64,000 nucleotides of DNA from Hypomesus transpacificus (GCF_021917145.1 NC_061072.1:7937391-8001390); one strand, 5' to 3'. Counted from the stretch's first letter, positions 1-13,700 are shown. Program-made: numbers and translations. Notes: generated from the letters alone by a model not told the origin.

Positions 1-2028
1 AGACAGGACGCCCGATCTGAATGGTATGTGCCCCAATTAAGTGCCTTAGAAAACACCTGCGTTTCAACAGGCAGATCTCTTAGGGCTGTGTGTGTACTAT
101 GTGCAGTTACAGTTTGCCTTGTCAAAACCGCATTTAATAACCATCTTCTCCATCGTGGCCTGGCTAAATCAGTGTACTACTGAGTAATGAAACCCTAACC
201 TTTTGAAGGGAAACGACTTGGAGCAAAGCCAGGCATCCAGATTAACTAAGTTGTGATGCATTTCCTCTGTCTTGGCCATGACACCCAAACATGATCATGT
301 TTTAACAAAAAGATTCATCCTTAATTGAGTTCTCTTGAACAGGGGCCTGACTTAACTGGCATCATGTCCAGCACTTAGTTAACCTAGAACCCGACACACC
401 ATTGACAGGTATACAGCAATCATGTTAAAATTGTTATTCAAACTCCAAATATCTGATTATATACTTTCAAAAGGAAGCATGTGGTTGAGGTGACCTCCAA
501 ACGTCACCTGGTTAAAATGGGTGTGGTAACATTTCAGAGAAATGATGAATGAGTCACCAGAAAAACGTGATGGGAAGTAATGAAGACGTTGAATAGGTAT
601 AATTGGAATCCCACTGATCCCTACCAACTAATGATGATGTCTAAAAATGTAGTCTGAAAAACCCTGTTCTTTATAAATGTTTAATGTCAAAAAAGGCAAA
701 GTTCAAAGATGAATGGCCAGCGGTGATGGAAGACATCCCTCCACCCAATTAGTCCTGAAAAGCTTTTCCCTCATGAATCAAATATGGCTTAATCTTGAGG
801 GGACCAAACTTTACTTTAATGTAAGGAGCTGCCCTTTTATCAATTGGACCTCAGTTTGCCATCATTCAAGCTTCATGATCAAATGTTAATACGTTTTGAA
901 TTAGGTTTTAACCTTATGTTTGTCACATTCCATCTCTCTTCCCTCTCCAACTAGTTTTCAGAAGTGGTGAAACATTTTGTAAATGTGAAATGTGATATAC
1001 TATATGGTTTCATCAAAAAAAAACATTAACATAAAAAAATATCATCTTTTGACAAACTGATGGATCATATAGTCTACTAAATATAGATTATCTTTTATCC
1101 ACCCTAAATCTACCACATCTAGGGACCATTGATCAACATTACACACATTTACACAATACTTCTTCTCAGGAAAAGTACATTAAATAAGAATGGAACATGT
1201 GGTTCTTGACAACTCCTGCAAAAGTCTTTGCATTATTCAAAAATGTATTAATACACATCCCAAAGCATAAATTATGAATTAACAATTCAACAGCGCTGAA
1301 AGACAGGAAATGGAGAAATCAGAAGAATCCAAGTCTGGTACACCTATTATTATCTCTGAATATGCAGATCAAGTATCTACAAAAGGCTTTGCCCAAACCG
1401 GCACGGTACATAATGGACTAATTATTCTTATTTCAATCGATAGCCTGCACCATCTGCTGAATAAAGAGTTTAATTTCATGCAGTATACTGTTGGACCTGC
1501 TTCATTAAAATCCAAACAAACTAACCGTGTATCAAAGGGCAGCCTAGCTCCTGCTCTTAATGGGTTTGTGTGGATCAATGGTGACGACATGCACAGCATT
1601 AGACATGGGCTACTCAAGACAAAGGCTGTCAGGGGTTCTTGTTAACGGGCTCACCTGTTGATACCTGAGTGTTTTCTTATTGTGTGGTATTGTTTTGATG
1701 GTGGTGGTTCATTTGTGGATAGAGCATCTGTTGTCTACCAGAACCAGCCTCAATACTGAGACTCAAAACTTAACTTATACGTACAAACTATAATTATCTT
1801 TGTTGTTTTAGTTCATGTGACCTTTCCTGACAACCACGGGTGGTCTGTAATACTGTATGCTGTATATTCTCAAGTGGAAAGGATTTGCTCACATGGTCAC
1901 ATTGTCAGCTAACCTGGTGGGATCTTCCAATGGTTGTGTGTCAATACAATAACATCCAATGTGATTACACGGCTACGATTCTGGACTAGATCCCTGAGCC
2001 AGACAGCAACACAAGCCAGACAGATCCT

Positions 2029-2050
2029 CCCCCCCCCCCCCCCCCCCCCC
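2029..2050. repeat. Poly-C homopolymer tract
   Basis: An uninterrupted run of 22 C, followed by a G and more C-rich sequence. Such tracts recur in this window (4131-4142 G, 24062-24078 G, 24287-24301 C, 35521-35561 G, 49899-49912 C) and look like a general habit of this genome. Confidence 0.9.
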
Positions 2051-2215
2051 GCCCCCTCCTCCTCCTCTCCACATGTCGGACTGAGTCATCTCACAGGATG
2101 TGTGCATTGATTAGTGCAGGGCAGCGAAGCCCTGGAGGTGCATGGCCCAAGGTAAGAGCTGGCAAGCACCAGTAACCATGGCTCCTTAGTCCTCCTGGCT
2201 CATGACACCTTGAAG

Positions 2216-2271
2216 CCAGCACACGTTGACACACTGTGGACTTCCAGCACACGTTGACACACTGTGGACTT
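2216..2271 (+). repeat. 28-bp tandem duplication
   Basis: A 28-bp unit beginning CCAGCACACGTTGACACAC occurs twice head to tail without mismatch, in kcnma1 intron 1. It contains no coding sequence. The identity suggests a recent slippage or duplication event. Confidence 0.9.
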
Positions 2272-3630
2272 TCATTACTCTATGTCCAGAACCACAACAG
2301 TTATTCTTGGCAGGGGTCTGGTAAAAAAAAATAATAATTGAAAGACCTATTTTGAGCACAGGGTATCCAGCTAAGTTTGATATCCTAGAAAGAGATTACA
2401 TTATGACAATATACAAGTTGGCATGATTTTGGCGAGCATCACCTATTTACTGTGAGCACAGTTTTTTTTTTCTGTGAACTTCTTGCCCCTGTCAGATAAT
2501 AGCTGTCATTCCTCAGTATCTCATAGCGGAGGAGTGTCATCGATGAGTGTCATTAGACAGCCAGTAAAACCAGGCCCATAGGCGAGCAATCAGAGGAGAT
2601 GAAGATCGAAGGCCTACTGTTAAAGACTGGCTTCCTTGTTCTAGGCTTGGAAAAAGCTAGCCAAACAGAACAAGAACAAACTCAAAACAACAGGGAGGAA
2701 ACAGATTATCAGCCTCCATCTCCGAACACTAAAAGCCCATGTTTCCAATGCTAATCACATGCGCAGACTGGGTGGGGGCTGGAGGTGTTCCTCCACTCAC
2801 CGCCAGAGCCTAGACAATTGCATAAGGGAGATTTTTCTCTTATAATGAAATACTTTGCTAGTTGCTTAGCAACAAAAAAAAAACCTGATTCATATGGTAT
2901 ATACCGTATGTTCCTGCCTGACACTGCATTTCTGTGGGAGTGAGATTCTGGGAAACAAGAAGACAGTTGGGACAGGTCGAGAAATGCAAACGAGAAGAGC
3001 AGAAGGGGAAAGGGAGTGATGGAGGGAGAAGAGAGAGAAGGACAGAAAGAGTGGCAGTTGGGAAGACAAGTCGATTCACTTCTGTGAGTCATTCTAATAG
3101 CTGACGAGCTGATTTAACAACAGGTTGATCTGATTGTAGGAATCACTTTCTCCTCTTCTCTTCGTGTCTCACAGAACATAACACATATTACTGGTGTGAC
3201 CAAGACACACATTTTCAGGGCAGACGGACAGCAGCTCTCTGAGAGGATAATGAGTCAGGGTTAGATGACACAGTTACTAACCAGGAGTATGGACAAACAT
3301 GAGCCTAACTGTGCTTTCATGTGGGAGCACATTCATCTCCTTCTGGTCTAGATTGCCAAGTTTTGGTTCAATGTGACGCTGATTTAAAAAAAATCCACTG
3401 AACATCTATCTTATATCACTTCCATCTCCTTAGCTCTGTAGCCAATGTTATTCTGCACTAATGGTTAAGCTGTTCAATCAAATCAACCTGAGGTAGTTTG
3501 GAGTAATTTGATTTAATGGCTCCCAGGCAGGGCCGATAAGAGAACGAAACAGGTTGGAGCCATCGCTGAGATCACTGAAGGTCAGAGCCGTGCCCTTCAC
3601 GCAGCCTGTGGCATGTCCCTTCTGCTTCTG

Positions 3631-3811
3631 GGAGTCAGGTGGCTGAGCGGTTAGGGAATCGGGCTAGTCATCAGAAGGTCGCTGGTTCGATTCCCGACCG
3701 TGTCAAATTATATTGTGTCCTTGCGCAAAGCACTTCACCCTACTTGCCTCGGGGGGGAATGTCCCTGTACTTACTGTAAGGCGCTCTGGATAAGCTAAAT
3801 GACTAAATGTA
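3631..3811 (+). mobile_element. tRNA-derived SINE copy 1
   Basis: The left part carries an A-box-like stretch (TGGCTGAGCGGTTAGGGA) and a B box (GGTTCGATTCC), the internal RNA polymerase III promoter of a tRNA. The right part has the conserved tail shared by all copies in the window (CTTCACCCTACTTGCCTC, then GCTCTGGATAAG and CTAAATGACTAAATGTA). This copy lacks about eight bases of the tail (the AGCGTCTG segment). The long-arm-like spacing suggests a Leu- or Ser-type tRNA ancestor, which is inference. Confidence 0.88.
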
Positions 3812-4989
3812 ATACTTCCTGATGGCTACACCTCTTGATGACAGTGGGAGACATACTGAGCAGACTGATAATGTACTCTGTTCTGGATACTTATCTGCCC
3901 AAATTACAGCTGGTCACTTGCTTCTTAAGCCAATCTCATGTTAATTGAATTTCAGTTCAATTTAACCTGGTTACAACCCATTGGAATTTGACCAATGCCA
4001 CAATGTTGATACTCTTTATAAGTGAACTTAAAGGCTCTTAGCTGTGATGTGAGATAATGCTGTTAATGCATAGGCCCGAGTTACACGTCAACATTATCAT
4101 AGCATATTCAAGAATACAAGGTTTTTTTTTTGGGGGGGGGGGGGCAAAACCTTCATCGGTTCTGTGTTTCCATACTTACTGGATACACGTACATATTGGT
4201 TGACACAATAATTAGTGTTCATAATTGTACTTTTTAAGCGTATCTAATGGGCATCCAATAATGTTTGATGTGTATTGGAGCAGTAGCTCTGAGTGTGCAT
4301 CCAGGCTGGGAAAAACTATTCCTAAATGTTGGAAACCAGTCAAATAAAATAGGAGTATGCAGTGTAGTTGGGTGTACCAAACAGCCAGCATTACATGAGA
4401 GCAACATTATATTTTTAGAACTGTTGTTCTAAGTAGAATGTTGGTAATGAGCATGAGCCACAAATTGGCCAAAGATTTCACTTTTAATGAAAGCAAACTA
4501 TTAATGGTTGTTTTATTTAATAATTATGTTTAGAATATTGATTAAGGTTTTATCTGTAGCTTTCTCTATAGTCTGCATTTACAGAAAGGTAGACAATGTA
4601 GGAAAAATCCACATTTGTTTTTACTCAACAACAGGTGTCAAGAGGTGTAAAACTGGTCTGGAGTGCTACAAGTGATACATCTGCTGGAATAAAACATGTA
4701 CACATACATTCAAAGATGGTTATAATTACATCATTAGATTCTAGTGAAAACTTATAGAACGTATGTGTAGACCCAGACATTTTAAATATGTATATGTAAA
4801 ACATGATGGTTTCTGATGATGAATGGAATTCATTAGATCAATGGACACCAAATATTATTTAACTTTCTACACAAGCAAATGTGTACTAGGATAAATTACA
4901 AAATGTGCAATTACTGATCTGCAAAATATTTAATATTAATGATTTCTGCAACTAGGTGTATGTGATGTAATGGGAAACCTTTGCCCTAC

Positions 4990-5277
4990 CTTTTTTTTGG
5001 CGTTACAGTGGCAGCAGACAGTCCACAGGTATTTGAGAGTTCTCCACAGTAGAATGATAAAGAGACCTCCAAAGAAAGTGACCATAGAGGAGGCGAGAAA
5101 TGCCCACCACATGCGCTGGCCATTGCTATCACAGGGAACATCAGGAGAAAAAGGGATGTTCACATGCATCTTGGATATGTGGATAGAGGACGAGTCCGGA
5201 TTGAAATGATTTCTGTTTTTCGGCATTATTCTGCTACCGATGTCCAGGGATTTGTTGCCATCTTCAATAGCTAGCAT
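4990..5277 (-). CDS. kcnma1: BK channel alpha subunit, first coding exon (partial gene)
   Basis: This is the N-terminal exon of the large-conductance calcium- and voltage-activated potassium channel. The translation contains the family-specific stretch [19 protein letters not shown] followed by the S0 transmembrane helix ([13 protein letters not shown]) and [13 protein letters not shown], with palmitoylatable cysteines in the S0-S1 loop. It ends at AAAAAAAAG|GTAGGG, a good donor, at the place where the mammalian first exon also ends. Three in-frame ATGs lie upstream of the conserved part: 5277, 5226 and 5169. The one at 5226 has an A at -3 and opens a Ser-rich stretch resembling the mammalian N terminus, so it may be the main start; an in-frame stop lies near 5323. 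S1-S6, the pore and the RCK gating ring are outside the window to the left. Whether it is the a or b teleost copy cannot be told. Confidence 0.95.
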
Positions 5278-7508
5278 CCAGAAGCTTTGGGGAGTTTCTG
5301 CCAGCGCCCCCTGCCCAACCGCTCAGCCATATTGCTTTAACTGTCGCTCCCTCTCCTCCGTGTTTTCATCCGTATTTATCAATAGAACCGGCTGTTCTCA
5401 GCAACGCACAAACTTCACTTCAAAGAACAGACTTCGGTTGTGCCTCTTTCCCCACTCATCCACAAGTGGTAAATTGTGTCTTCACATGTTCATTCTGTAG
5501 TAACCGCATATTACCGCGAACTCTTCAGAAGAATTTCCTATTAGGAATCCCCGAACTATTTTAAATTGCGTTTACTTTTAAAGTGCGTTCAGTCCACGTT
5601 TCTCCGTTGGTTATTTTTAATTAAAATGTAATAGGCAGGTAGTCCACTGCATCAAGGTTTGATTGTCTTCACTCCTGCTTGGTTGTTTTTCTTGATACTG
5701 TGTAGGAGGCGGTAGACGAGGATTCATCTTTTGTTCTCCTTTTTTTATCGGTAGAAAACCAGAATAAAGGTTGATATCTCGATTTACAAGTCTGGGTGGG
5801 ATTAAATTCTGATTGCTGCTCATTGGTCAAATGCACACTATTTTTTTTCCCACCCATAAACCCCGCCCGTCACAAAATAGGACTTCACTGATCTACGCCC
5901 ACAGATATTCCTTTTTACATCAACGATTGTAGATGCATCCGATTCATATCGATAACACTATACACTTGATTTACAGTATTTTTGTAGTTTATTAAAACTT
6001 TAATAATTGTAGTGACGAATATTATTTTTTTAAGAAGCAGTCAAGGTAATTTTAATGATTTAGCCTACGTACGCACTATGGACTAACAGCGCAGATGTCA
6101 CCTGTTTCTGGAGGGGTCCTTGAGTTCTTCTGATGATATCGATAACGTGCCTATTCACAAAGAACAAATGTACACAAGTCAGGTTTATATATAGGCCTAA
6201 AAGACTTTCAGAGTCGACACATTGAGTTCAAACAAATAGTTTTATTTAGGTGTTGCCCATTAAAATAGCATAGTTTTGTGGTCCTAGTCATTTTGAACCG
6301 TCATTCTATTTATGGCCACATTTGTTGTAAACTGTAACACTGCCAACTGAACCAGGACACCTGTTACAGACACAAAACAACTTACAAAAGGTTTGCTTGG
6401 ATCACCAGGTGTAGGCTACCACATTGGCCCTGTTTCCACCTGGCTCCACGGTCGTTTATTTTACACATTATCAAGAGTTTGGAACATACTTTTTTTATGA
6501 TCTTGAAATTGTGCGTCAAATACACAATGCCTATTAATAAGTCACCTAACAACTCAAGCAGACAATCCGCTGCCTTCTCGGAAAAGTAGGCAAAGCGTTT
6601 CCTACAGCGTGGTAGCTAGAAAGGAAATTATAGCCACAGATAACTAAAATCAACTCAACTACCGTGCCGTGGTGAGCTACTCCTCTTAGTGGACACAAAA
6701 TGTAATAGCAAGTTGAAAATCCGTGTAGACGCCCACCCATTTCCCCGTATCCTTTCTTCCTACAGACAAATGATTAGTCTACTGACCAATCACCCAGCAA
6801 GTAACTACATTTGACTTGCAATTAATAAAGTGTCAGTTTTACCAAACGTGCCTAATGCTTGTCCAGCTTGCCTACTTCCAAGTGCCATGCGCGTGACCGG
6901 TCTGCTCTCCCGTGCCGTTTAGTTTCCTGAAATGATAAGCGCCATCAAAATGAGACAACAAATCAAGTAGACCCAAAGTCTACCTCACGGAATAACAAGA
7001 AAAAAAATGGTATCCCTTTCACGATTCACTGTATTTATTTCTCCATTTCCTTTGATACAAATAGTTGGAAGCAAAAACTCCTAGCCCACCTTTAACCAGT
7101 ATTAGAAGATGAAACGTTATCAATAAACCCGAATATTTGTGCAGACATCAATGCTCAAATAATTAAAAGTACTTCATAATTATGTCATATCGACAGTACA
7201 TTTTCGACATTAAAGACGCAAACAACAAAAGATCCCTTTCAATAATCCTTCTCAAGGGAGGAGGCCCATAAGGCTAAATAAATGAAATGTTGGGATTATC
7301 ACTAGCATACTTTGAAACGGTTTCTTTGTGTTAATCAACAACATCCAGACTGACATGGCACATATACATTGTACTGAAGACAGTGTAATCCTTAACATTA
7401 TCTGGGCACTATTAATAAACTGCCAAAAAAAGTACAAGTTTTTATCAACTTAAAAAAAATGAATCATGCAAATCTGCCCAAAATTTTTTCTATAAATAGG
7501 TATATATA
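5278..7508 (-). promoter_or_regulatory. kcnma1 5' UTR/promoter and dlg5-kcnma1 intergenic DNA
   Basis: No gene is seen between the kcnma1 start and the dlg5 3' end. The part next to kcnma1 (about 5280-5900) should hold its 5' UTR and core promoter, but I cannot point to a convincing TATA box or start site. The rest is AT-rich. Both genes run leftward, so dlg5 is upstream of kcnma1. Confidence 0.5.
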
Positions 7509-8057
7509 TTTATTTATCATATGACAAACAGAAGAAAATAAAACAAATCATTTCTATTAACCAAACTGCTACATTTATTAAAACAAAAAAAAAGTTCATA
7601 ACCAACATCTTTGATTTGGTTAGATAAATAAACGACAGGGGAAAAAAAAAATACCATAGAGAGACGAACAGTGGTCCATTCTATTAAGCCTGGTCCTCAA
7701 TGCCAACACTGTAGCTTAACCAGCTGTCTGCTCAGTCTACACAGTTTAGAGCACAGGTCCTAGGGAAGCTAAGGAGTGCCGTGAGTAATGGTGCAAACAC
7801 ATTCAAGTAAGCATTACATTAAATACTAGTGTAAACAAAAGATCTGAAGTACAGCATCACTGTTGAGGAGCGGATGACCTCCATGATGCAGTGTGGAAAC
7901 CATCAGTGCTACCATCATGACCTTATACAAGAAGTGTAGTGTTGAAACTGTCAGGTGTCGATCATCTGGCCCACCTTGAACACGTACCGATATGAGAACA
8001 TTATTACATATTGAGACCGTTCCTAAGGGTGATTGGTGATAGAGGTGTGGAGGGTCT
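7509..8057 (-). other. dlg5: dlg5 3' UTR with poly(A) signals
   Basis: This follows the dlg5 stop codon (8058-8060) on the minus strand. AATAAA hexamers on that strand read as TTTATT on the plus strand at 7574-7579 and 7509-7514; either could end the transcript. The true cleavage site cannot be fixed from sequence. Confidence 0.6.
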
Positions 8058-10753
8058 CTACAAACTTCCGTCTGGAATCCACAGGACTTTTCTCTGTTCC
8101 TGATCGACGATCGTCATGATCTGAGTGCAAATGTAGGCCAAGCTCCCTCCTTGGACGATACCTGGGTTTAAGATTAAGATGAAGCAGATCAGAGAGAGCT
8201 GGTAACCTCTGTGTCAAAGCTATCTAGCTCCTCATTGTACTCATGGCGACATTAGTCCCACCCTCTACATCCTGCTTGTGGGTGAGGTAAGATACAGCTG
8301 TGTAGCAGGTCTCTGGAGCTTGTGAAAAGCACTGGATACTGAAACACACCTGTAAAGAACTTGCTGAACTCCTGCTCCATCTTCTGAGCAATCTCAAACT
8401 GCTCCTTGGAATGTTTCTGTGTGACTTTATCCCGCAAGAATTGCGGATCCTTCTGCTCTCTGAGGGGAGACGGGGACAGGGAACAGTTTATGTACATCCC
8501 ATAATAACCAATACTGCGATTCATTGAGGCGTGACAGAGATTCCCTTTGACCACTGAAACAACAGAAATATCTGAAAAAAGGCACTTGAGTGCATTAATG
8601 GAGTAGTGACTGGCTCTAGTGTTCACCTACTTCAAACTACTCGCCCTCCATCTCACTCAAATACGAAGTCCATGCATTGTGCTTAGTTGATGATGTCATT
8701 CAGATACAGGGGCTTGGTTCTCTTTCAGTGCCACAGTGTGTGTGTGTGTGGGTGTGTGTTCAGACGCCCACACCACAGAGCTGTTGGCAGTGGGCTGCCT
8801 CACCAAGCTTGCATGGAACAGCTGGCACTCAGCTGATGACTGAGAGGGCTTAGCATCAATCAGACTGCACTCTGTTTGCCTGTCTCTGTGTGCGCGACCA
8901 TGAGCATATTAGACCACTGTGGGTTTAGCAAGCTTAATCTTTCCTGAGATCACAAATGAAAATGCCCCGGGATCTTCAGCAAATCACAATCATCCCATCG
9001 CAACGGAGGCCGGTTGATGGAGGGGTGTCGACTAGACTGCTTGACTGATGTAATTGTAATCAGATTAATTCATTTTCGATGTACGTTTGATAGGAACCAG
9101 CAATAATCAACTGCAGGTCACTTCTATAATGTTGAATTAATGAGGGAACATAATGACAGAAATAAATTAATGTTAAACAGGATGTCTCCCGTCGTCTGAC
9201 GCTGGTTGCAAAGGCAGATGGAATGTGGAAAAAATAACTTGAGCACTCAATCTTCAATCTATTTCCTTGCAGAAGTGAAGTACAACCAACAAACATCTTA
9301 ATAAAAATGCACGGCTACTCACTTTATCTGCTTGACATTTTTGTAGCGAATGAAAATGACGATTGGGTAGATATGAACGCTGTGAAGCCGTTCGATAGCG
9401 TGAGGAGCGATGTCAAGTAAACAGTGACAGTCCTATGAGAGAAATGAGAAAGTAAAGAGTCGTTGGGTTGGTATGAGAAATGGGAGGTGGCACATAGCTG
9501 TTAACAAACACTCTTCATGGCTCTACATGCACGAGAGCTAGACACACCAAGCATAGGACGTACTTGACTGCTGGGCTAATTCAAATACAACCAAACTTTG
9601 GAAACAATTTAAATAGATAAAGGATATAGTGACACACCCTCTCTGTGATCTCCTTAATCGACGCGACAGTTGTCACGTCAAAATGGCCGCTCCTTCGTTT
9701 ATAGTCGATGAACACGCAGTCCTTTACGCCTCGCTCGATGGCCTGCTGAGATGCCTTCATCACCTCTGACACGACACAGGCAAGCATGCCAAAGTTACAA
9801 CTGGAAATAACCCACAAATCCTACCAGAGGAAACCCTATTCTCGTGACCTTATCTCTGCCCACCCACCCCTCCCCCACTGTGAGTGAATCAGTTACAGAG
9901 GAGTTTTGAGGTAGTCAGGATGCACCCTTGTTGTGAGGGGTTTGAAGTAACCATGGTGAGTCTGGTTTACATTTAGTCATTTAGCAGACGCTCTTATCCA
10001 GAGCGACTTACAGTAAGTACAGGGACATTCCCCCCCGAGGCAAGTAGGGTAAAGTGCCTTGCCCAAGGACACAACGTCATTTGGCACGGCGGGGAATCGA
10101 TCCGGCAACCTTCTGATTACTAGCCCGACTCCCTCTCCGCTCAGCCATCTGACTCCCTGAAGTAATCAAGGTTGCTTCAAACAGTACGGCAGCTCACCTG
10201 GAAGACAGCGACAGAAGCGAGCCTCCTTCACCAGCATGTCCTTGCTGGCCTCCACCAGCGGCCCCAGAACCAGCACAGGCCTGGGGGAGGAACACTCCAC
10301 CTTCTGCACCCTCTGGTAGGCCAGACTCACGCCGTCTGCAAACACACACAGTTCAACCCGGGTCAACAGAAGAGTCACTACTACATTAGAGCCCATTCAC
10401 CTGACACCTGTCATGGCACTTGGAAAATAGGCATTCCTAATATGTAGCTAGATGAGCTGTAATTCAGCTTTCCTATACTGTTATAAATATTGGAATTGTA
10501 AACTAGACGGGTCAGGTGACGTCTGGACCACACAGCCAGAGAGAGAGGCAGTGGTTCACCGTCCGTGATGGGCAGGGAGTCAGTGCTGATGGCGTCCACA
10601 GTCAGAATGTCCTTCCCATCTTTGGAGCTGCTTCGTTTGTGTTTCTGTTTCCTCCTAAAGAATGAGCGTCGTGCTGCGGCCGACATGCTCTTGCCGTTGT
10701 TCTCGTCCTTCATGTCGGGCATGCTGTGCCGCCTGTAGAACTCCTGGTCAACC
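8058..10753 (-). CDS. dlg5: dlg5 exons 29-34: HOOK and guanylate-kinase-like domain
   Basis: Exon 29 (residues about 1753-1817) has the basic HOOK-like SAAARRSFFRRKQKHKRSS. Exons 30-34 form the GK domain: RPVLVLGPLVEASKDMLV, IERGVKDCVFIDYKRRSGH, FDVTTVASIKEIT, HSVHIYPIVIFIRYKNV, TQKHSKEQFEIAQKMEQEF and the end YICTQIMTIVDQEQ...WIPDGSL-stop. The ATP-binding P loop is degenerate (LGPL instead of GxxGxGKS), so like other MAGUK GK domains it should bind phosphoproteins rather than act as a kinase. A SINE lies in the intron between exons 30 and 31 (9969-10158). Confidence 0.96.
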
Positions 10754-13700
10754 CTGGGGAGGAGTGGGTAATGGTGGCAGGTAAAGGTGAACGGAAAAAG
10801 GAATGCAACTTCACCCATCAATCAATAAAAACAAAAACATGGCTCATCTGATCGATATGATAGTTGGTGGCATCGTTAAGACTTTGAAATCCCTTTGCTG
10901 GACTTTCAAACTGGCTTCAGTACAGTTATTCTGTGGTACGATGGACACAGTGGGGTTGCATTTCACTCACATGTATTTGCTGGGAATCTGCCCTCGCTCC
11001 AGCTTGCGTGCGCTCTCGTCTAGCTGCCAGGCCATCCAGTAGCCAAAGTTCCCCCGGGGTAACGTGTCCTCGATGTACAGGATGTCATCCTTCTTGAAGC
11101 TCAGCTCCCCCTCTCCCTCTGACACACGTTCATAAAGCGCTCTGCAGGCACACCAAACGAGGGAGGGAGTCAGGTGGCTGAGCGGTTAGGGAATCGGGCA
11201 AGTCATCTGAAGGTTGCCAGTTCGATTCCCGGCCGTGCCAAATGACGTTGTGTCCCTGGGCAAGGCACTTCACCCTACTTACCTTGGGGGAATGTCCCTG
11301 TACTAACTGTAAGTCGCCCTGGATAAGAGGGTCTGCTAAATGCCTAAATGTAAACCAAGGTCAACCCATCCAACAAGTGAATTTGATGAGAAATCAAAAT
11401 AAGTGAAATGACTTCATATCTTTAACGTCAGCTACCTCATGAAGAACCCATCTCCGGGTGAGTCTTTCAGCATGGTGAGCTCGTCCAGGCAGTGTTGGAC
11501 CCTGAACGTGCTGGTGTCAGCTGGTTTCAGCATCTCCAGATAGGCCTCCTCAGCAGTCTTGTTCTTCATGTTGACACCGTTGTACTGAAGCGTGCAAACG
11601 ACACAGACAAAGCAAAACATGAGGGGTCGTCCATACCAGTCACATGATGGACTGAACAGAGCGCGTGTGGACGTGGTACCTCCAGGATCAGATCACCGGG
11701 CAGCAGGCCGTCGGGACACTTGGCGGGGCTGTCGTCATCCAGGCTCTCCACGTACACTCCGTACAGGTTCCCTCCGCAGATCTGGACTCCCAGCTCCGCC
11801 CCGGCCCTCTTCAGCCTCACCAGCCGCACCTCCTGGGCCCTCCGCACACCAGCAGACAGCCTGGGAGGGGAGGGGGGATAAGCAGGTAGGTCAGCCTCCA
11901 GGGTACCCTTCACCAACACATCTATCAATCCACTACGCTGTCTCAGACCCTCTCAGGGGAAAGCTTGCGTGAGGATCGTATTGGATACGAGGGGAGTGTT
12001 TGTGACCCCAGCTAACCCCATCCCACCTGATGGAGCTGCGGGGGCTGGTGGCGGGGGTGGTCTGTCTGGAGGGCGGGGTCATGGTGCCCTCGTCCTGCTC
12101 GCTCAGGGAGTCGATGGTGGAGTGGTTGTCCGGGGTGGAGGCGCCGCTAGCCTGGGGCGTGGCCTGGGGCGTGGTCTGGGGCGTGGCCTGGCTGCTGATG
12201 GACTCCATGCGCGAGCTGAAGGGGAGAGACAAGCCAGACAGAGACCACACGGTCAGATCCGCCAATGGGAGAGAGAGCCGCTCAGCGTCCCACGGCGTTC
12301 CGGCAGGTTCCCTACCTGCAGCGGGAGGGGACGCCCAGCTGGAACATGTGAGGGTTGTACTGCGCCAGGATGGTGATGGTGTCACACTGCTGCCCGATGA
12401 CCAGGCGCGCCTGCTGCTCGTTAGCGTTACGCAGGTTGATGCCGTTAAACTGAAGAAGAAACAGAGAGAGAGAGAGACAGAGAGAAAAACTCTGTTCTAC
12501 TTGACTGAGATATCGAAAAACTGAACGCTGATCCTGAGGGGGGTGTGTGTGTGTGTGTGTGTGCGTGCGTGCAGCCCTGAGAGCAGGCGCTACCTCCAGG
12601 AGCTGGTCTCCGTACTCCAGCCTGGCCTGGTGTGCGATGCTGCCACACGTCACCTTGGACACGAACACGCCCCCATTCGCCCCACTCACGATGGAGATGC
12701 CCAGAGGCTCCGCCCCCTTCTGGACCGTCACGTTGCGTGGCTCTTCCAGGTAGGGCCTGCCAGGCAGGAGCACAAGCACGCTGAGACGCGGTCGCTAGCG
12801 GAGCGCCTTTTAGGAAGAAAGACGGCAGTCCCAGGAAGACATTGTCCAACCAGATAGTGTGGGCCAGTTGCATAAACTTAGTTTAAGACTAGTCTTAGCC
12901 TTAGACTGTCTTAAATTGTCAGGTAAGACTAGTCTAATTAAGCCTGTCTGTTGCATAAATAGTAAGACTGACTTAATTTGAGGTAGAAAAGTTAGCTACC
13001 TCTCCCCCTGGCTAAACCTTGCCGTAAGGGCTGAGTTGCTATGCCAACGATCTGTTTTAGTAGGCTACGTCATTATCTTAGCATAATGTATTACGAAAGG
13101 AATTAAGTGTTATTTGTAACTGCAGAAAATGTTTACGGGGTTCTGCTTTTCCGCAGAATAAAATGTTTTATTAAACGAAAGAGTAGATGACAACATAACT
13201 CACTTTATTGACGCTAGCACCAGCCATCTGCGTTGTTGTTGATAAATGGAAGTAGCGTTGGGGTTAAATTAAGAAACTTAAAAACGCATAGAATATTTGT
13301 TAATAAGACGACTTTTTCAATACTGTATTCCTCCAACAGATATAGGTTTTCATAAGGTTAAAATGTATCAATCTTCCGCCGTTAAGTGTCGCTGTTTTGT
13401 CCGCCATCTTTTCTTTTTTCGCGAAGTGTCTTATTTTACCCAGAACGCAGCGCGCAACAGGCTATCTAAGTCAGTCTTACGTTAGTCACTGATCTTAAAG
13501 CTTTATGCAACAGGTAAATTGAAGTGTCTATGGCAAGTCGGACTTAAAGTTGCATTTAAGTCTAAGACTAGGTCTATTTTTATGCAACTGGCCGCTAGGG
13601 AGAACCTTCATCCACACATATCTGATGAGGTCATAATCAAAGTACTAAATAAGAAGGTTAACGTTTCTATTGGCTGTCCAGAGTCAAGGCTGGATGAAGC

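Larger units (their letters stand above)
1..4989 (-). other. kcnma1: kcnma1 intron 1 (partial)
   Basis: This stretch follows the splice donor of the kcnma1 first coding exon on the minus strand, so it is the beginning of the gene's first intron, which is very long in other vertebrates. I see no exon in it. It holds a 22-base C tract (2029-2050), a 28-bp direct duplication (2216-2271), one SINE copy (3631-3811), a T/G homopolymer junction near 4122-4143 and otherwise AT-rich unique sequence. Open frames here (for example 1310-1645, plus) resemble no family I recognise. Confidence 0.8.

Noticed and set aside
1310..1645. Possible small gene of 111 codons in kcnma1 intron 1
   Set aside because: No family resemblance, no splice or promoter context, and composition like surrounding AT-rich DNA.
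3631..3730. tRNA gene
   Set aside because: A- and B-box-like motifs are present, but the same head is joined to the same non-tRNA tail in seven places, so it is a SINE.
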